Assembly (NCBI GenBank): GCA_028622995.1
Contig: JAJQJQ010000008.1
Span: forward strand, 2,852,001-2,916,000
DNA from: Panagrolaimus kolymaensis
Taxonomy: Eukaryota > Nematoda > Chromadorea > Rhabditida > Panagrolaimidae
Direction of reading: 5' to 3'
DNA length: 64,000 nt
The stretch's first letter is position 1. The number at the start of each line of letters is the position of its first letter. The notes under the pieces were generated by a model. That model made no database searches. It worked only from the letters and a program-made list of their open reading frames with translations, and had not been told where the DNA came from. Made by a program: the position numbers and the translations under genes. Positions 26,282-39,091 of the stretch are shown in pieces.

Positions 26282-28444
26282 ATGGGACGAAAGCGACCAC
26301 TTGCTTTTAGAAATGAAAGAACTCAACGTAAAAAAGCTGCCAAATGTATTTTTTCTCTTATTCTTTCTTCTTTTATTTTTTTTTTTTCAGTTAATGATCA
26401 CAGCTTAAGTCCTCGGGTTCCAACGCGTCAAAAAAGAAGTGATAGGAAAGCCGAAGCATTAGGCGCTGGATTTAAGTTTGGACATTTAATAGGTAATTTT
26501 ATTTCTTTTTGCAACTGAAATTTTTTTACTTTCAGGTGATCTTGTTCGACCAAAAGAAACAATTGCTTTGCGATCAAATGGTCCACATAATGGTAAGTGA
26601 TTTTGAAAAATTCTATCTAATTTATTCAAAATTTATTAATACTTAGCTATTTTCAAATTTGAAATCTTTATTGTTAAGTTGATTCTCTATTTTTATGTTG
26701 CTTTATTTAATTTTTAAAAGTTTTCTAATCCTTTGTTTATTTCAGAAGTTGCTCCACAATTAACCGGATTCAAACGACGTCCTCGAAAACCAAAACAGAT
26801 TGAAATTGAAGTTGAAAATGGGCAATCTTTGGTAAGTTTTTCTTTATTTTTTTCAAACCATCAATGAAGATTTTTTGTTTTTTAGATAAGTTTGAATGAT
26901 AATGATCGCGATTTCCAAGTTGATTCACCGCACCTTAATGAAGTGGAAAATGGCTTTGATGGACAAGCAGCAAATTTAACAATTCAATCCCCATCAACTT
27001 CGAAATCAAATGAAGAACAAAAATCAAGTGCTGAATCATCATCATCAATTCAAGAAAAGGGGCCGATTGTAAATTTTTTTTCCATATGTTATTAATCATT
27101 TTAACATAACCTTTGATTGTATTGCTAAATCGATTACTTTATTTTTTAGCTTCCAAATTGGAGCAATGCTCGTCCTATCCATTTCGAACCTGCAATTAGT
27201 GAATTTGAAATAGTTAAAAATTTTGAAATTAATTCAGTAAGCTTTTTCTTATAATTATCATTCTGATATTTTACTTTATTTTATTTTTAGGAAGATGAAG
27301 AAGAAAGCGAATTGAGTGTCTCGTCTGAAAGCAGTGAAGAATCCATTCGAACATTATCACATTTTGACGATTTTGAATATGAAGATGTAAGTTTTCTTAA
27401 TTTTCATATCTAAAACTTGTAATCTTTTCCTTTTTTAGATACGAAATTATATTTATTCTGATACACGTAATGTTCTTGGTCAAATAGTGGCACAAAAGCG
27501 GGAAAAATTATCCGACCGAATAGATGTTTATTGGTAAGTTACTGTGTAATATTTAGCACCTATAAGATAATTTGTTTTAAGGCCAAAAGTCACTGAATTG
27601 AATGGTAAACGAAATGGAATTATGCATGATCTCAATAAACAATTAAAGAAATCAAAAATTTTCTCAAAATCTGATATACGTCATTTTAATGCTCGAATTA
27701 CTGTGATTGAAATGAATTTGAATTCGCTCATTCCTGTTATTACTAAAATGCAAGCTCGTTATCTCAAAGGAACAGATCGAAAATTTGTCACTTTTTATGG
27801 ATATAAATACGCCAAAGTTGCTCGAAACCCTGGAATGTATAGTTGTACATATGACGTTGATCCAGATTCAAGATGCTTTCATCCTTCTTATGGTTGTAGA
27901 GCTTACATGTATCTCGATGATAAAGGATTTCTTGAACCTCTTACATATATTCAACATTACCATGATGTTGTCGAAAATGTAAGTTAATAATTTTATAACA
28001 AAAAGTATTTTCTCTATTTATGCCATTTTTTAGACTGGTCCAAAACTTGATCAACCTAAAATTGAAATAGCTGTGTTTGATCGATTAACTTCAGAAGGAA
28101 ATGAACCTGGAAAACGTGCAAAAATGAGTGAATTTATTGATAAGAAGTTTCAAGAAGCTTTGGATTACAGGTAAAAAAACTTTTATTTTTGCATTTTTAT
28201 GTGATAAAAGAAGAATTTTTTAGTGTATCTATTCGAGAAGTCAAAGCTTATGAAGACAATATTCTTGATCTTTTAGAAAAGTTGAAAACTATCAATGTTG
28301 ATGAGTTGGAAGAAGGTTAGTTATTTACTTTTTTGCAAGAAAATAATAATTTTACAAATTTTAGCCGACATAAATTATCATTTATCGTTTATTCAATGGA
28401 TGGATCTCTTCTTTGGTCACATTAGAATTGTAAATGGTCCTTGA
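26282..28444 (+). CDS. FLYWCH-like zinc-finger protein, copy 2
   Basis: This is the second copy of the 12-exon, 491-residue gene, offset by exactly 4,786 bases. Exons run from 26282-26345 to 28365-28444 with the same splice sites and no coding difference noticed. Its upstream region is the short satellite block 25,454-26,197 rather than the 21-kb array, so distal promoter context differs although the last few hundred bases before the ATG are the same. All three copies look functional at sequence level, so dosage may be tripled if the assembly is right. Confidence 0.75.
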
Positions 28445-29185
28445 ATTTATGTCTGAATATTTGTATTTTTATTTTTATGTAATAAATTGAAAATAAAATA
28501 ACATTTTGTTTATCTTTCGTGTTTCATTGTTCCAAGCAAAGTTTTAATATAAACCGCTTCCTTTTCCATTTTCCTCTAAATTCAGCCTTTTTTTACTTCT
28601 CTCTTCCTTCCGTTTACAGCGGAAGTAAATGCCACGGAAAAACGATATGATTGTGATTAAATTTGAGTTCGAAAAAAAAAATCTTGGATAATAATTTTAA
28701 AATAAAATTTTTACGCAACTTTGAATTTACTAAAGTCAAAAAGAAAGGTCAAAAACTAATTTATGTATTCATTAATTTATTAACTTTTGGAGTTTATTCC
28801 GCATTCCTCCCTTCCGTTTAATTCCATAATTAAGTCTTTCTTTCATTAAAAATTTTCACTTCCGATGGCCCTATTTGAAAATCTTTAAAAACTTTAATGC
28901 CTTCTCTGAGGACGTAACCAAACAACTTTTAAATGCTTTCACGCTCTTGTTTAAAATTTAGAATCACGTTTTTTTACTTTTGTTTGATGAAAAAGTTGGC
29001 ATTTTTTCTATTTGCTTTCTTTCAGTAAAATCACAACGTAAAACGCAATGTATGTAAGGGCAAGAAAAAACAAGATTGATAAACAGTACAATCCCCGAAA
29101 AAAAGTAATACATAATCAACAAATGCAAAACCACATACAAAGCAACATCAACATTTATTGAAAACCTAAATACATAAACAATAAA

Positions 29186-30056
29186 AGAAAGATACAATAC
29201 AATTTATTTTGTTTCTTGAAATTAAAGCAAGCATCATCAAATTTAGTTGAAACAACGGCTTCCTTCATTAATGCATAAATCTTTTCATAATCTGGTGTAT
29301 CAATAATTTCCACGAATAAGAAAGTTTCCAAATATCAACAAAATGACGAGGACATCTACCAAACAAATGCTTTACGGTTTGCTCCTTCCGACATTGCTTT
29401 TTCATAATCCAAACTTTATATTGATCCTGTAATTCTTCATTGATTAGCCACAATGTAAAGAAGTTGAACAAAAACATACTTCGATATGTCTCCATGGAAG
29501 TTTATCACATTTTCTTTCAAATTTATACAGCCAATAGTCGATTTTCCACGTTTGATGATATCACGATGAAGGTATCTGAAAAGAGTAAATGAGATTAGTG
29601 CAGAAACCTTTATTGACATTACACGAAAAGTGGCTATAAAAACCGATAAAACATTCAAACAAGTAACTTCAGAAGTTTGTTAGCTTTCTAGTAACAAAAC
29701 TTATAAAGTTAAAACTATTGCAAATAAATATAAAAGCAGATATTAAAGCAATCAAACACAAACATACCTAAATGAATGTAAATCTTCCAAAGCTTCTAAA
29801 CATTCAATTCCAATATATAATGCAGCACCCATAATTCGTTTGCGTTGTATTAAAAGTAAATCTTGCAATGATGTTCCAATTCGATGTCATAACAGCATAA
29901 TTAAAATTATTACATTTTACATTAGCTACAATTTTTCAAAGCAGTTGTGTACCATTTGATTTATCTAATTCAGCAAAATCTCCATTTTCAATAATTGAAT
30001 CTTTTCTTGTTGTCTTTCAGTTTCTTCTTTCTTTCATGTTGGCTTATCAAATGCCC
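29186..30056 (-). pseudogene. CK1/tau-tubulin-like kinase pseudogene, unit 2 (5' truncated)
   Basis: This copy is identical in layout and lesions to the unit 1 pseudogene, shifted by 4,786. Exon 1 is again absent because the unit junction at 30,240 cuts the first intron and continues into satellite. Sharing all lesions shows the gene was already dead when the unit was copied. Confidence 0.8.
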
Positions 30057-30239
30057 CTGAAAAAGGGAGAAGTTATACATACAATGAAAGAAAGTTTTAT
30101 AGCATAATTAACAACGACGAATTAGCAAAACAAAACTAGGTTATAACATAGCATTATTACAAGAAGACAATGAGAATAAATAAAAGCTTTTATTCAACCA
30201 ATTAACAGAATAAGCGAAATTTTTGTGTTAACAATTTTA

Positions 30240-33200
30240 GTGGCTAAAAATAAATATCCATGATTATGAATAATTTTTAAAATTAAAATATTTACTCCAA
30301 AAGCCTCAATTTCTTCGAGATTTATTATTTTATATTAAAGAAAATGGTTAGAATTTTCTTGGATTACATTCGTAGGTGGCAAAAAATAAATATCCATGAT
30401 TATGAATAATTTTTAAAATTAAAATATTTACTCCAAAAGCCTCAATTTCTTCGAGTTTTAATATTTGTTATTCGCGAAAATGATAAGAATTTTCTTGGAT
30501 TACATTCGTAGGTGGCAAAAAATAAATATCCATGATTATGAATAATTTTTAAAATTAAAATATTTACTCCAAAAGCCTCAATTTCTTCGAGTTTTAATAT
30601 TTGTTATTCGCGAAAATGATAAGAATTTTCTTGGATTACATTCGTAGGTGGCAAAAAATAAATATCCATGATTATGAATAATTTTTAAAATTAAAATATT
30701 TACTCCAAAAGCCTCCATTTCTTCGAGTTTTAATATTTGTTATTCGCGAAAATGATAAGAATTTTCTTGGATTACATTCGTAGGTGGCAAAAAATAAATA
30801 TCCATGATTATGAATAATTTTTAAAATTAAAATATTTACTCCAAAAGCCTCCATTTCTTCGAGTTTTATTATTTGTTATTCACGAAAACGATAAAAATTT
30901 TATTGCCTTAATTCGCAGGTGTTTAAAATAAATATCTTTATTTTTAACAAATTTTTAAAATAAAAAAATAAAGTCTTTTAACCTTAATAAAATTTGAATA
31001 ATATTATTGAATTTTTTGATTTGTGTATAAAAAAACTTTTCTTTAACATTATGCTTCTTTTTTAGAAATGGGACGAAAGCGACCACTTGCTTTTAGAAAT
31101 GAAAGAACTCAACGTAAAAAAGCTGCCAAATGTATTTTTTCTCTTATTCTTTCTTCTTTTATTTTTTTTTTTTCAGTTAATGATCACAGCTTAAGTCCTC
31201 GGGTTCCAACGCGTCAAAAAAGAAGTGATAGGAAAGCCGAAGCATTAGGCGCTGGATTTAAGTTTGGACATTTAATAGGTAATTTTATTTCTTTTTGCAA
31301 CTGAAATTTTTTTACTTTCAGGTGATCTTGTTCGACCAAAAGAAACAATTGCTTTGCGATCAAATGGTCCACATAATGGTAAGTGATTTTGAAAAATTCT
31401 ATCTAATTTATTCAAAATTTATTAATACTTAGCTATTTTCAAATTTGAAATCTTTATTGTTAAGTTGATTCTCTATTTTTATGTTGCTTTATTTAATTTT
31501 TAAAAGTTTTCTAATCCTTTGTTTATTTCAGAAGTTGCTCCACAATTAACCGGATTCAAACGACGTCCTCGAAAACCAAAACAGATTGAAATTGAAGTTG
31601 AAAATGGGCAATCTTTGGTAAGTTTTTCTTTATTTTTTTCAAACCATCAATGAAGATTTTTTGTTTTTTAGATAAGTTTGAATGATAATGATCGCGATTT
31701 CCAAGTTGATTCACCGCACCTTAATGAAGTGGAAAATGGCTTTGATGGACAAGCAGCAAATTTAACAATTCAATCCCCATCAACTTCGAAATCAAATGAA
31801 GAACAAAAATCAAGTGCTGAATCATCATCATCAATTCAAGAAAAGGGGCCGATTGTAAATTTTTTTTCCATATGTTATTAATCATTTTAACATAACCTTT
31901 GATTGTATTGCTAAATCGATTACTTTATTTTTTAGCTTCCAAATTGGAGCAATGCTCGTCCTATCCATTTCGAACCTGCAATTAGTGAATTTGAAATAGT
32001 TAAAAATTTTGAAATTAATTCAGTAAGCTTTTTCTTATAATTATCATTCTGATATTTTACTTTATTTTATTTTTAGGAAGATGAAGAAGAAAGCGAATTG
32101 AGTGTCTCGTCTGAAAGCAGTGAAGAATCCATTCGAACATTATCACATTTTGACGATTTTGAATATGAAGATGTAAGTTTTCTTAATTTTCATATCTAAA
32201 ACTTGTAATCTTTTCCTTTTTTAGATACGAAATTATATTTATTCTGATACACGTAATGTTCTTGGTCAAATAGTGGCACAAAAGCGGGAAAAATTATCCG
32301 ACCGAATAGATGTTTATTGGTAAGTTACTGTGTAATATTTAGCACCTATAAGATAATTTGTTTTAAGGCCAAAAGTCACTGAATTGAATGGTAAACGAAA
32401 TGGAATTATGCATGATCTCAATAAACAATTAAAGAAATCAAAAATTTTCTCAAAATCTGATATACGTCATTTTAATGCTCGAATTACTGTGATTGAAATG
32501 AATTTGAATTCGCTCATTCCTGTTATTACTAAAATGCAAGCTCGTTATCTCAAAGGAACAGATCGAAAATTTGTCACTTTTTATGGATATAAATACGCCA
32601 AAGTTGCTCGAAACCCTGGAATGTATAGTTGTACATATGACGTTGATCCAGATTCAAGATGCTTTCATCCTTCTTATGGTTGTAGAGCTTACATGTATCT
32701 CGATGATAAAGGATTTCTTGAACCTCTTACATATATTCAACATTACCATGATGTTGTCGAAAATGTAAGTTAATAATTTTATAACAAAAAGTATTTTCTC
32801 TATTTATGCCATTTTTTAGACTGGTCCAAAACTTGATCAACCTAAAATTGAAATAGCTGTGTTTGATCGATTAACTTCAGAAGGAAATGAACCTGGAAAA
32901 CGTGCAAAAATGAGTGAATTTATTGATAAGAAGTTTCAAGAAGCTTTGGATTACAGGTAAAAAAACTTTTATTTTTGCATTTTTATGTGATAAAAGAAGA
33001 ATTTTTTAGTGTATCTATTCGAGAAGTCAAAGCTTATGAAGACAATATTCTTGATCTTTTAGAAAAGTTGAAAACTATCAATGTTGATGAGTTGGAAGAA
33101 GGTTAGTTATTTACTTTTTTGCAAGAAAATAATAATTTTACAAATTTTAGCCGACATAAATTATCATTTATCGTTTATTCAATGGATGGATCTCTTCTTT

Positions 33201-35025
33201 GGTCACATTAGAATTGTAAATGGTCCTTGAATTTATGTCTGAATATTTGTATTTTTATTTTTATGTAATAAATTGAAAATAAAATAACATTTTGTTTATC
33301 TTTCGTGTTTCATTGTTCCAAGCAAAGTTTTAATATAAACCGCTTCCTTTTCCATTTTCCTCTAAATTCAGCCTTTTTTTACTTCTCTCTTCCTTCCGTT
33401 TACAGCGGAAGTAAATGCCACGGAAAAACGATATGATTGTGATTAAATTTGAGTTCGAAAAAAAAAATCTTGGATAATAATTTTAAAATAAAATTTTTAC
33501 GCAACTTTGAATTTACTAAAGTCAAAAAGAAAGGTCAAAAACTAATTTATGTATTCATTAATTTATTAACTTTTGGAGTTTATTCCGCATTCCTCCCTTC
33601 CGTTTAATTCCATAATTAAGTCTTTCTTTCATTAAAAATTTTCACTTCCGATGGCCCTATTTGAAAATCTTTAAAAACTTTAATGCCTTCTCTGAGGACG
33701 TAACCAAACAACTTTTAAATGCTTTCACGCTCTTGTTTAAAATTTAGAATCACGTTTTTTTACTTTTGTTTGATGAAAAAGTTGGCATTTTTTCTATTTG
33801 CTTTCTTTCAGTAAAATCACAACGTAAAACGCAATGTATGTAAGGGCAAGAAAAAACAAGATTGATAAACAGTACAATCCCCGAAAAAAAGTAATACATA
33901 ATCAACAAATGCAAAACCACATACAAAGCAACATCAACATTTATTGAAAACCTAAATACATAAACAATAAAAGAAAGATACAATACAATTTATTTTGTTT
34001 CTTGAAATTAAAGCAAGCATCATCAAATTTAGTTGAAACAACGGCTTCCTTCATTAATGCATAAATCTTTTCATAATCTGGTGTATCAATAATTTCCACG
34101 AATAAGAAAGTTTCCAAATATCAACAAAATGACGAGGACATCTACCAAACAAATGCTTTACGGTTTGCTCCTTCCGACATTGCTTTTTCATAATCCAAAC
34201 TTTATATTGATCCTGTAATTCTTCATTGATTAGCCACAATGTAAAGAAGTTGAACAAAAACATACTTCGATATGTCTCCATGGAAGTTTATCACATTTTC
34301 TTTCAAATTTATACAGCCAATAGTCGATTTTCCACGTTTGATGATATCACGATGAAGGTATCTGAAAAGAGTAAATGAGATTAGTGCAGAAACCTTTATT
34401 GACATTACACGAAAAGTGGCTATAAAAACCGATAAAACATTCAAACAAGTAACTTCAGAAGTTTGTTAGCTTTCTAGTAACAAAACTTATAAAGTTAAAA
34501 CTATTGCAAATAAATATAAAAGCAGATATTAAAGCAATCAAACACAAACATACCTAAATGAATGTAAATCTTCCAAAGCTTCTAAACATTCAATTCCAAT
34601 ATATAATGCAGCACCCATAATTCGTTTGCGTTGTATTAAAAGTAAATCTTGCAATGATGTTCCAATTCGATGTCATAACAGCATAATTAAAATTATTACA
34701 TTTTACATTAGCTACAATTTTTCAAAGCAGTTGTGTACCATTTGATTTATCTAATTCAGCAAAATCTCCATTTTCAATAATTGAATCTTTTCTTGTTGTC
34801 TTTCAGTTTCTTCTTTCTTTCATGTTGGCTTATCAAATGCCCCTGAAAAAGGGAGAAGTTATACATACAATGAAAGAAAGTTTTATAGCATAATTAACAA
34901 CGACGAATTAGCAAAACAAAACTAGGTTATAACATAGCATTATTACAAGAAGACAATGAGAATAAATAAAAGCTTTTATTCAACCAATTAACAGAATAAG
35001 CGAAATTTTTGTGTTAACAATTTTA
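30240..35025. repeat. Tandem segmental duplication, unit 3 of 3
   Basis: This is the third 4,786-bp unit, again beginning with the same satellite block (30,240-30,862). At 35,026 it does not return to satellite but continues into unique DNA (CTTGTTAGTTTGC). That unique DNA carries exon 1 of the kinase pseudogene, so the right end of unit 3 is the original, unbroken arrangement. Confidence 0.93.
31068..33230 (+). CDS. FLYWCH-like zinc-finger protein, copy 3
   Basis: This is the third copy of the 491-residue gene (exons 31068-31131 to 33151-33230), again with the reading frame and splice sites intact. The unit holding this copy has the unbroken right flank, so this copy is the best candidate for the ancestral gene. 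Its 3' neighbour, on the opposite strand, is the only full-length version of the kinase pseudogene. Confidence 0.75.
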
Positions 35026-35497
35026 CTTGTTAGTTTGCTTTGATGGTTATAAACATACAAACAAAAGCTTTGGTCACTAATAGCATCAAACATATCTATT
35101 TACAATCAAGCAAACTACTAACTATATTTAGGTAAAGTAAAAAAGACAAAAAGCAAAGTTTTAGTGAAAAAGAAAGCGAGAAATAAGGAAGAAAAACGAT
35201 TTGCAATATTTGCTTGCAATGGACAAAGAAAAATTTTTTTATGGGTTTTATCACGAAGGAAGGATCCTTGTGAATGTTTGATGCTAACCTAAGATTTAAA
35301 GCGATCAACCAATAACTTTTTTAGTCAAACAAATTGTGAAACGAGCAAGAAGGCATGCAATAATGTAGCATCGATTCCCAAAAAAGAAAAACCAATACAA
35401 AATCAATCAAAGAAACAAACATACCATAATCGAGCTTCTTTTCAATTTTCCATTTGTTCACAATTCTTCTACGTTCAATTTGTATAAAATCATCCAT
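33972..35497 (-). pseudogene. CK1/tau-tubulin-like kinase pseudogene, unit 3 (parental, with exon 1)
   Basis: In addition to the damaged body seen in units 1 and 2, this copy keeps exon 1 at 35,425-35,497. It starts with ATG, contains a Lys/Arg-rich lead and WKIEKKL, and ends in phase 1 at a GTATGT donor. The 582-base first intron (34,843-35,424) ends in CTTTTTCAG, and the join gives a degraded glycine loop (KKLDYGAF for the family's KKLGEGxF), then a stop three codons on. The unit boundary (35,025/35,026) falls inside this intron. A further TTTTTTTTTCAG acceptor at about 35,571 lies before the ATG, consistent with a former 5'-UTR intron or trans-splice site. Frame, stop and catalytic losses match the other copies. 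Confidence 0.82.
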
Positions 35498-35878
35498 GAT
35501 TTTTCTTTTCGATTGAGATTGATTGAAGTTGAAGATGATGATTATTGCTTCTATTGAGAAAGAGTCAACCTGAAAAAAAAGAAGATAAGACAATGAACGA
35601 CGCTGTTGAAAGTTGCAAAATGAAAAAATGATAAGTGAAGTGAAGAAAATGAAGGGAGATAAATTTTTGGACAGCATGGAAATTTGCATTTTTTTACCGA
35701 AAAATTGCAAATGCAAGAAAGCTTCTGATATTTTCCCGTCTTTTTTGATGGATAAACAAAGTAACTATAAATGGAGGATAAGAACAGAGAGTTAAGATTC
35801 GATAGAATTTGCTTTTAACCTAACAAAGTAGAATTCGATGGAATATAAAAAAGAAGGCAAAAACTTACACTTAAAGTA
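35498..35878. other. Spacer between two minus-strand kinase loci
   Basis: This region of 380 bp separates the start of the kinase pseudogene from the stop of the next kinase gene. It holds the pseudogene's likely 5' untranslated leader (to about 35,571). A 60-codon plus-strand frame at 35,613-35,795 shows no family motif and is not called. Confidence 0.5.
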
Positions 35879-37433
35879 TTATTGACGACGTCGTTTTCCA
35901 CCATTATTTTGATGTTTTCTTCTTTTAGCAGCTGCCGCAGCAGCATCACCAGCACCAAGAATATTTACATTTGGTCTTTTATATCCATCACAAACAGGTT
36001 TCTTTGGAATTTCTCGATCTTTCACGATTGATTCAATATAACTAATTTTTGGAATTCGAAGGCTAGTTTCAAAAAGATATTCACTTTCTTTTACACCAAT
36101 TGGTTTTGTTTTCGTTTCTTCACCATAATATGGAAGAAATATCTCACCAGGAATAAATGATGGAGTTTTTGATACATTTTTGAAATATGGATGTTTCTTA
36201 ATTTGATTTATTCGTTTTTCAGGAGCATTTAACAAAAGACCATGAATAAGTTTATCAGCTTCAATATTTCCAGTCTTGATATGTTGAGCCATTCGTTCAC
36301 CGATCAAAGGAAATTTGTGTCGAATAATTAGTTTTTGAGTTATGAAATGTGCCATAGTAACTCCATATGAATATAAATCGGATGCCAGCCCAGCTTTTCG
36401 TTCTTTTGCAACTTCGGGTGCTTGATAGATAACAGCTCCTTGAGGTAATGGATCATCATTTTTACCAACGATTCGAGAATTATTAAAGTCCAAAAGACGT
36501 ACATATCCTTTCGAAGTCAAAGCGATGTTATCAGTTTTGAGGTCGCTAAAATTTAGAAATAATTTAAACTACTAAAGAAAACCAAAACAAAAATTATGTC
36601 ATTAATGGGTTTGCCTTTTTTGAAGTAAACTTTTAGAAATAAAAAATAAATCACTATTAAAAATGAAAAAAACATACCCATGTGTCAAGTTTTTACCATG
36701 TAAAAATTCCAAACCACGTGCAATTTGATAAAGAATTGTTTGTTTTGCTTCAGGTAATATAACAGATTTATCCACAAAAATATGATACCATAAAGTTCCA
36801 CCTTTAACATATTCAGTCATAACACACCATTCAAAATCATAAGTATATCCACTATAAATCAGCTTTGGAATATATTCAGATCCATCATCGCCAGCTTCTT
36901 TCCTGTCAAGTGAGAGAACACGAACTTCAGCTTCAATATCATTAACGGTCGAGACATTCTTATAAATTTTCATAGCAAGAACAGGTTCTTTTTTCTTATA
37001 ATCTGCTCTATAAACTTTACCAAAAGAGCCTTTTCCTACACAGACTTTTCTTCTTACATCCCATATAAATTCAATACATGCTTCTGTTAGTTTAGCACTA
37101 AAAAATTTCAAAATTATAAAGAATTTTCTATTGTCCTTAATATTATAATTCTAACATTTAGTTAACACTTTTATTATTGGTTTAATTTTTTGCAAATTAC
37201 TTACAAAAAAATTAAAGCTAGATAATAATAAATTTGATCAAAAACAAAGTAATAAATAAATCCTGATTTTTCAAATTCGTTTTTGTAGCTCCATTGATGT
37301 GAGCTGCTTAATAAAATTTTACAATAATTATTTTCAAAAACCAAAAAATTTACCGGTTCTTTTCTTGAAAAGTTTTAGAACAAATCCACCATTTTTCTTT
37401 TAGTTCAAATATATCTAAAGGAAGATCATCCAT
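35879..37433 (-). CDS. Divergent Ser/Thr protein kinase, PKC/AGC-like
   Basis: My model has three exons on the minus strand: 37354-37433, 36678-37097 and 35879-36545, joined in phases 2 and 2, giving 388 residues. Visible are the glycine loop GKGSFGKVY (G48-V55), the ATP lysine in AMK (K70), catalytic loop THGDLKTDN (D168, K170, N173), LLDFN where DFG is expected (D186-N188), YQAPEV, and SDLYSYG in the F-helix. GKGSFGKV, HPYFKNV and a tail resembling an AGC extension suggest a PKC-like origin, but this is a divergent worm-type kinase without C1 or C2 domains. HRD is HGD, as in some active kinases; DFN keeps the metal-binding Asp. The C-terminus has an Ala run and a basic KRRRQ end, possibly nuclear. 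The ATG at 37,433 was chosen because exon 2 is preceded by a TTTTTTAG acceptor and exon 1 joins in frame. Confidence 0.82.
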
Positions 37434-38399
37434 AGCAAGTAAAAAAGGAGAATTTGATGTTAGAAAAAAAGGAAGAAAGAAATCAAAAACTTTAACATTT
37501 CTTTTTTCTGTTTCTGTTTTAATAAAATTTTAACGATTTTCCAAAAAATGACTATCCATGGAACGCGCACTGTTTTTTTTAATATTTTCTTTTTTTTTTT
37601 GCCGGCATGCCTCATCAACAAGATTCTGACTTGATTTTGTATATTAAAAGTTGATTTATTCGAAGACTTATGAATAGAAAGTCAAAGAAAAATTTTTGAT
37701 TGAATAAATTTTTTTTCAAATGAGATATTAATTTTTCTTGATATTTAGCTTTGATGCGTAAAAAATACTCCAAAAAGGAGGAGTTTGGAGTGAACAATAA
37801 TTTGCTTTATCAGATTTTTGGGATCATTGATTTTTGGAATTTGTTTTTATGTATTTTCTTTTTTTCCGAAAAATATTTTTTCAAATGTACTTTTTTTGAG
37901 ATAGTTTTCGATATTACTCTACTTAAAATTTATCAGTAATTATTTTTACGAGAGGATATTCTTGTTGAAGTTAATGTTTTTCCAGGTATTTTACACTATT
38001 TTATAACCCTTTATATTAAAGTCTATTGGCTAAAATTTTTGAATGAACAAGATCTCAATTTTTCATCTCTGTCGAAAATAATTCAGAGTAAGAGTTGGAA
38101 ACAAGATTTTTGAATAAAAAGTTAAATCGTAAAATTTCTTATTACCTATTATTTTGATTTATCTCGGGAGACATCCATTAATGAAGTTTACAAAACTTTA
38201 TGTTTTAGTTTGTCCGTAAAAAAAACATTTTGTTCATGAGCAATCCTTTTGAATTTCATAGTTTTCCTCATCTTTGAAATGTCTGATTTTATCTTTGCAA
38301 AAAAGCAACAAAATTTAATATTTAAAAACTTTTTGCCTGATTTCTTCTTTCATGGTTACCCAAGAAAGTAATCCAAAAATTAAATAATTTAGTAATAAA
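37434..38399. other. Intergenic region, nothing recognised
   Basis: The region is AT-rich, with long A and T runs (for example around 37,578-37,600). Short frames of 60 codons occur on both strands but lack ATG-led coding character or motifs. The promoter of the kinase gene ending at 37,433 must lie in its left part. Confidence 0.5.
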
Positions 38400-39010
38400 A
38401 TAAAGAAACAATTTATTTGATTTTTGTTTAAAAATACAATAAATAAGTTTATAGCAGACTTGGTTCATTGCAAAGCAACTTAAGCCTCTCCGCCACGTCA
38501 AGGCGTCTGCATTTGGAGAGGAATAACAAAAGATGAAGGAAGAAACCTGAAAAATAAAATTAAAAATAAGAAATATAAAAAGATTAGAACTTTTAATGCT
38601 TCAAGCAAAAAACATTCATTCGTTCCACTGATCCATTCAACATGAAAAAGAATGATACAAAAAACAATGATAGCAAAAAAATGAGAAAAAAATGCTTTAG
38701 CATTTTTGAAAAATGAAAAATCCCAAAATTTCATGTAAAAGTTTAACTGCCTAAGAATTTGTTTTCAATGCTATCGCTCTGAATAAACCCCAAAACTATG
38801 TTTAATGATGCTTAGTAGTTTGAAGAAAAAAAGTTTTAAAAATGAAAATTTTATGTACAAAAAGAGGCAAAATAGCCGATCATCAAGGAAAGAAAATTAC
38901 ATACAAAATACAGCATCATCATTCCATCAGATTCATCACAGCAGCATACATCACAACATTCATCCTTTTCACCTAAAAAATTTTTTAATCAAGCAAAAGT
39001 AGAAAATCGT
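38400..39010 (-). other. Possible alternative 3' exons of the PDZ/SH2-like gene
   Basis: Downstream of the stop at 39,092 a GTAAGT donor appears within 15 bases (about 39,078). An internal donor in the last coding exon (GCAG then GTGAAG, 39,102) is also possible. Acceptors are seen at 38,973 (TTTTTTAG; exon 38,905-38,972, a Cys-rich frame reading ECCDVCCCDE, donor GTATGT) and 38,547 (TTTTTCAG), followed by AATAAA at about 38,412. These could be spliced 3' UTR exons or an alternative C-terminus. No choice can be made from sequence alone. Confidence 0.35.
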
Positions 39011-39091
39011 ATGATATATTTTTTTTCATTTTTTAATGAATGTAAAGTTTTCTCGTTTTGTGAATTGAAAACTAAAAGACTTACCACGAAC

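Larger units (their letters stand above)
25454..30239. repeat. Tandem segmental duplication, unit 2 of 3
   Basis: This is the second 4,786-bp unit. It opens with about 0.62 kb of satellite (25,454-26,076: one partial and four full monomers) joined directly to the end of unit 1. The junction reads CAATTTTA then GTGGCTAAAAATA, with at most 2 bases of shared sequence (TA). The rest repeats unit 1. Confidence 0.93.

Noticed and set aside
35613..35795. Plus-strand 60-codon frame between the kinase loci
   Set aside because: No motif, no conserved context, and it overlaps the probable 5' leader and promoter region of the kinase pseudogene.
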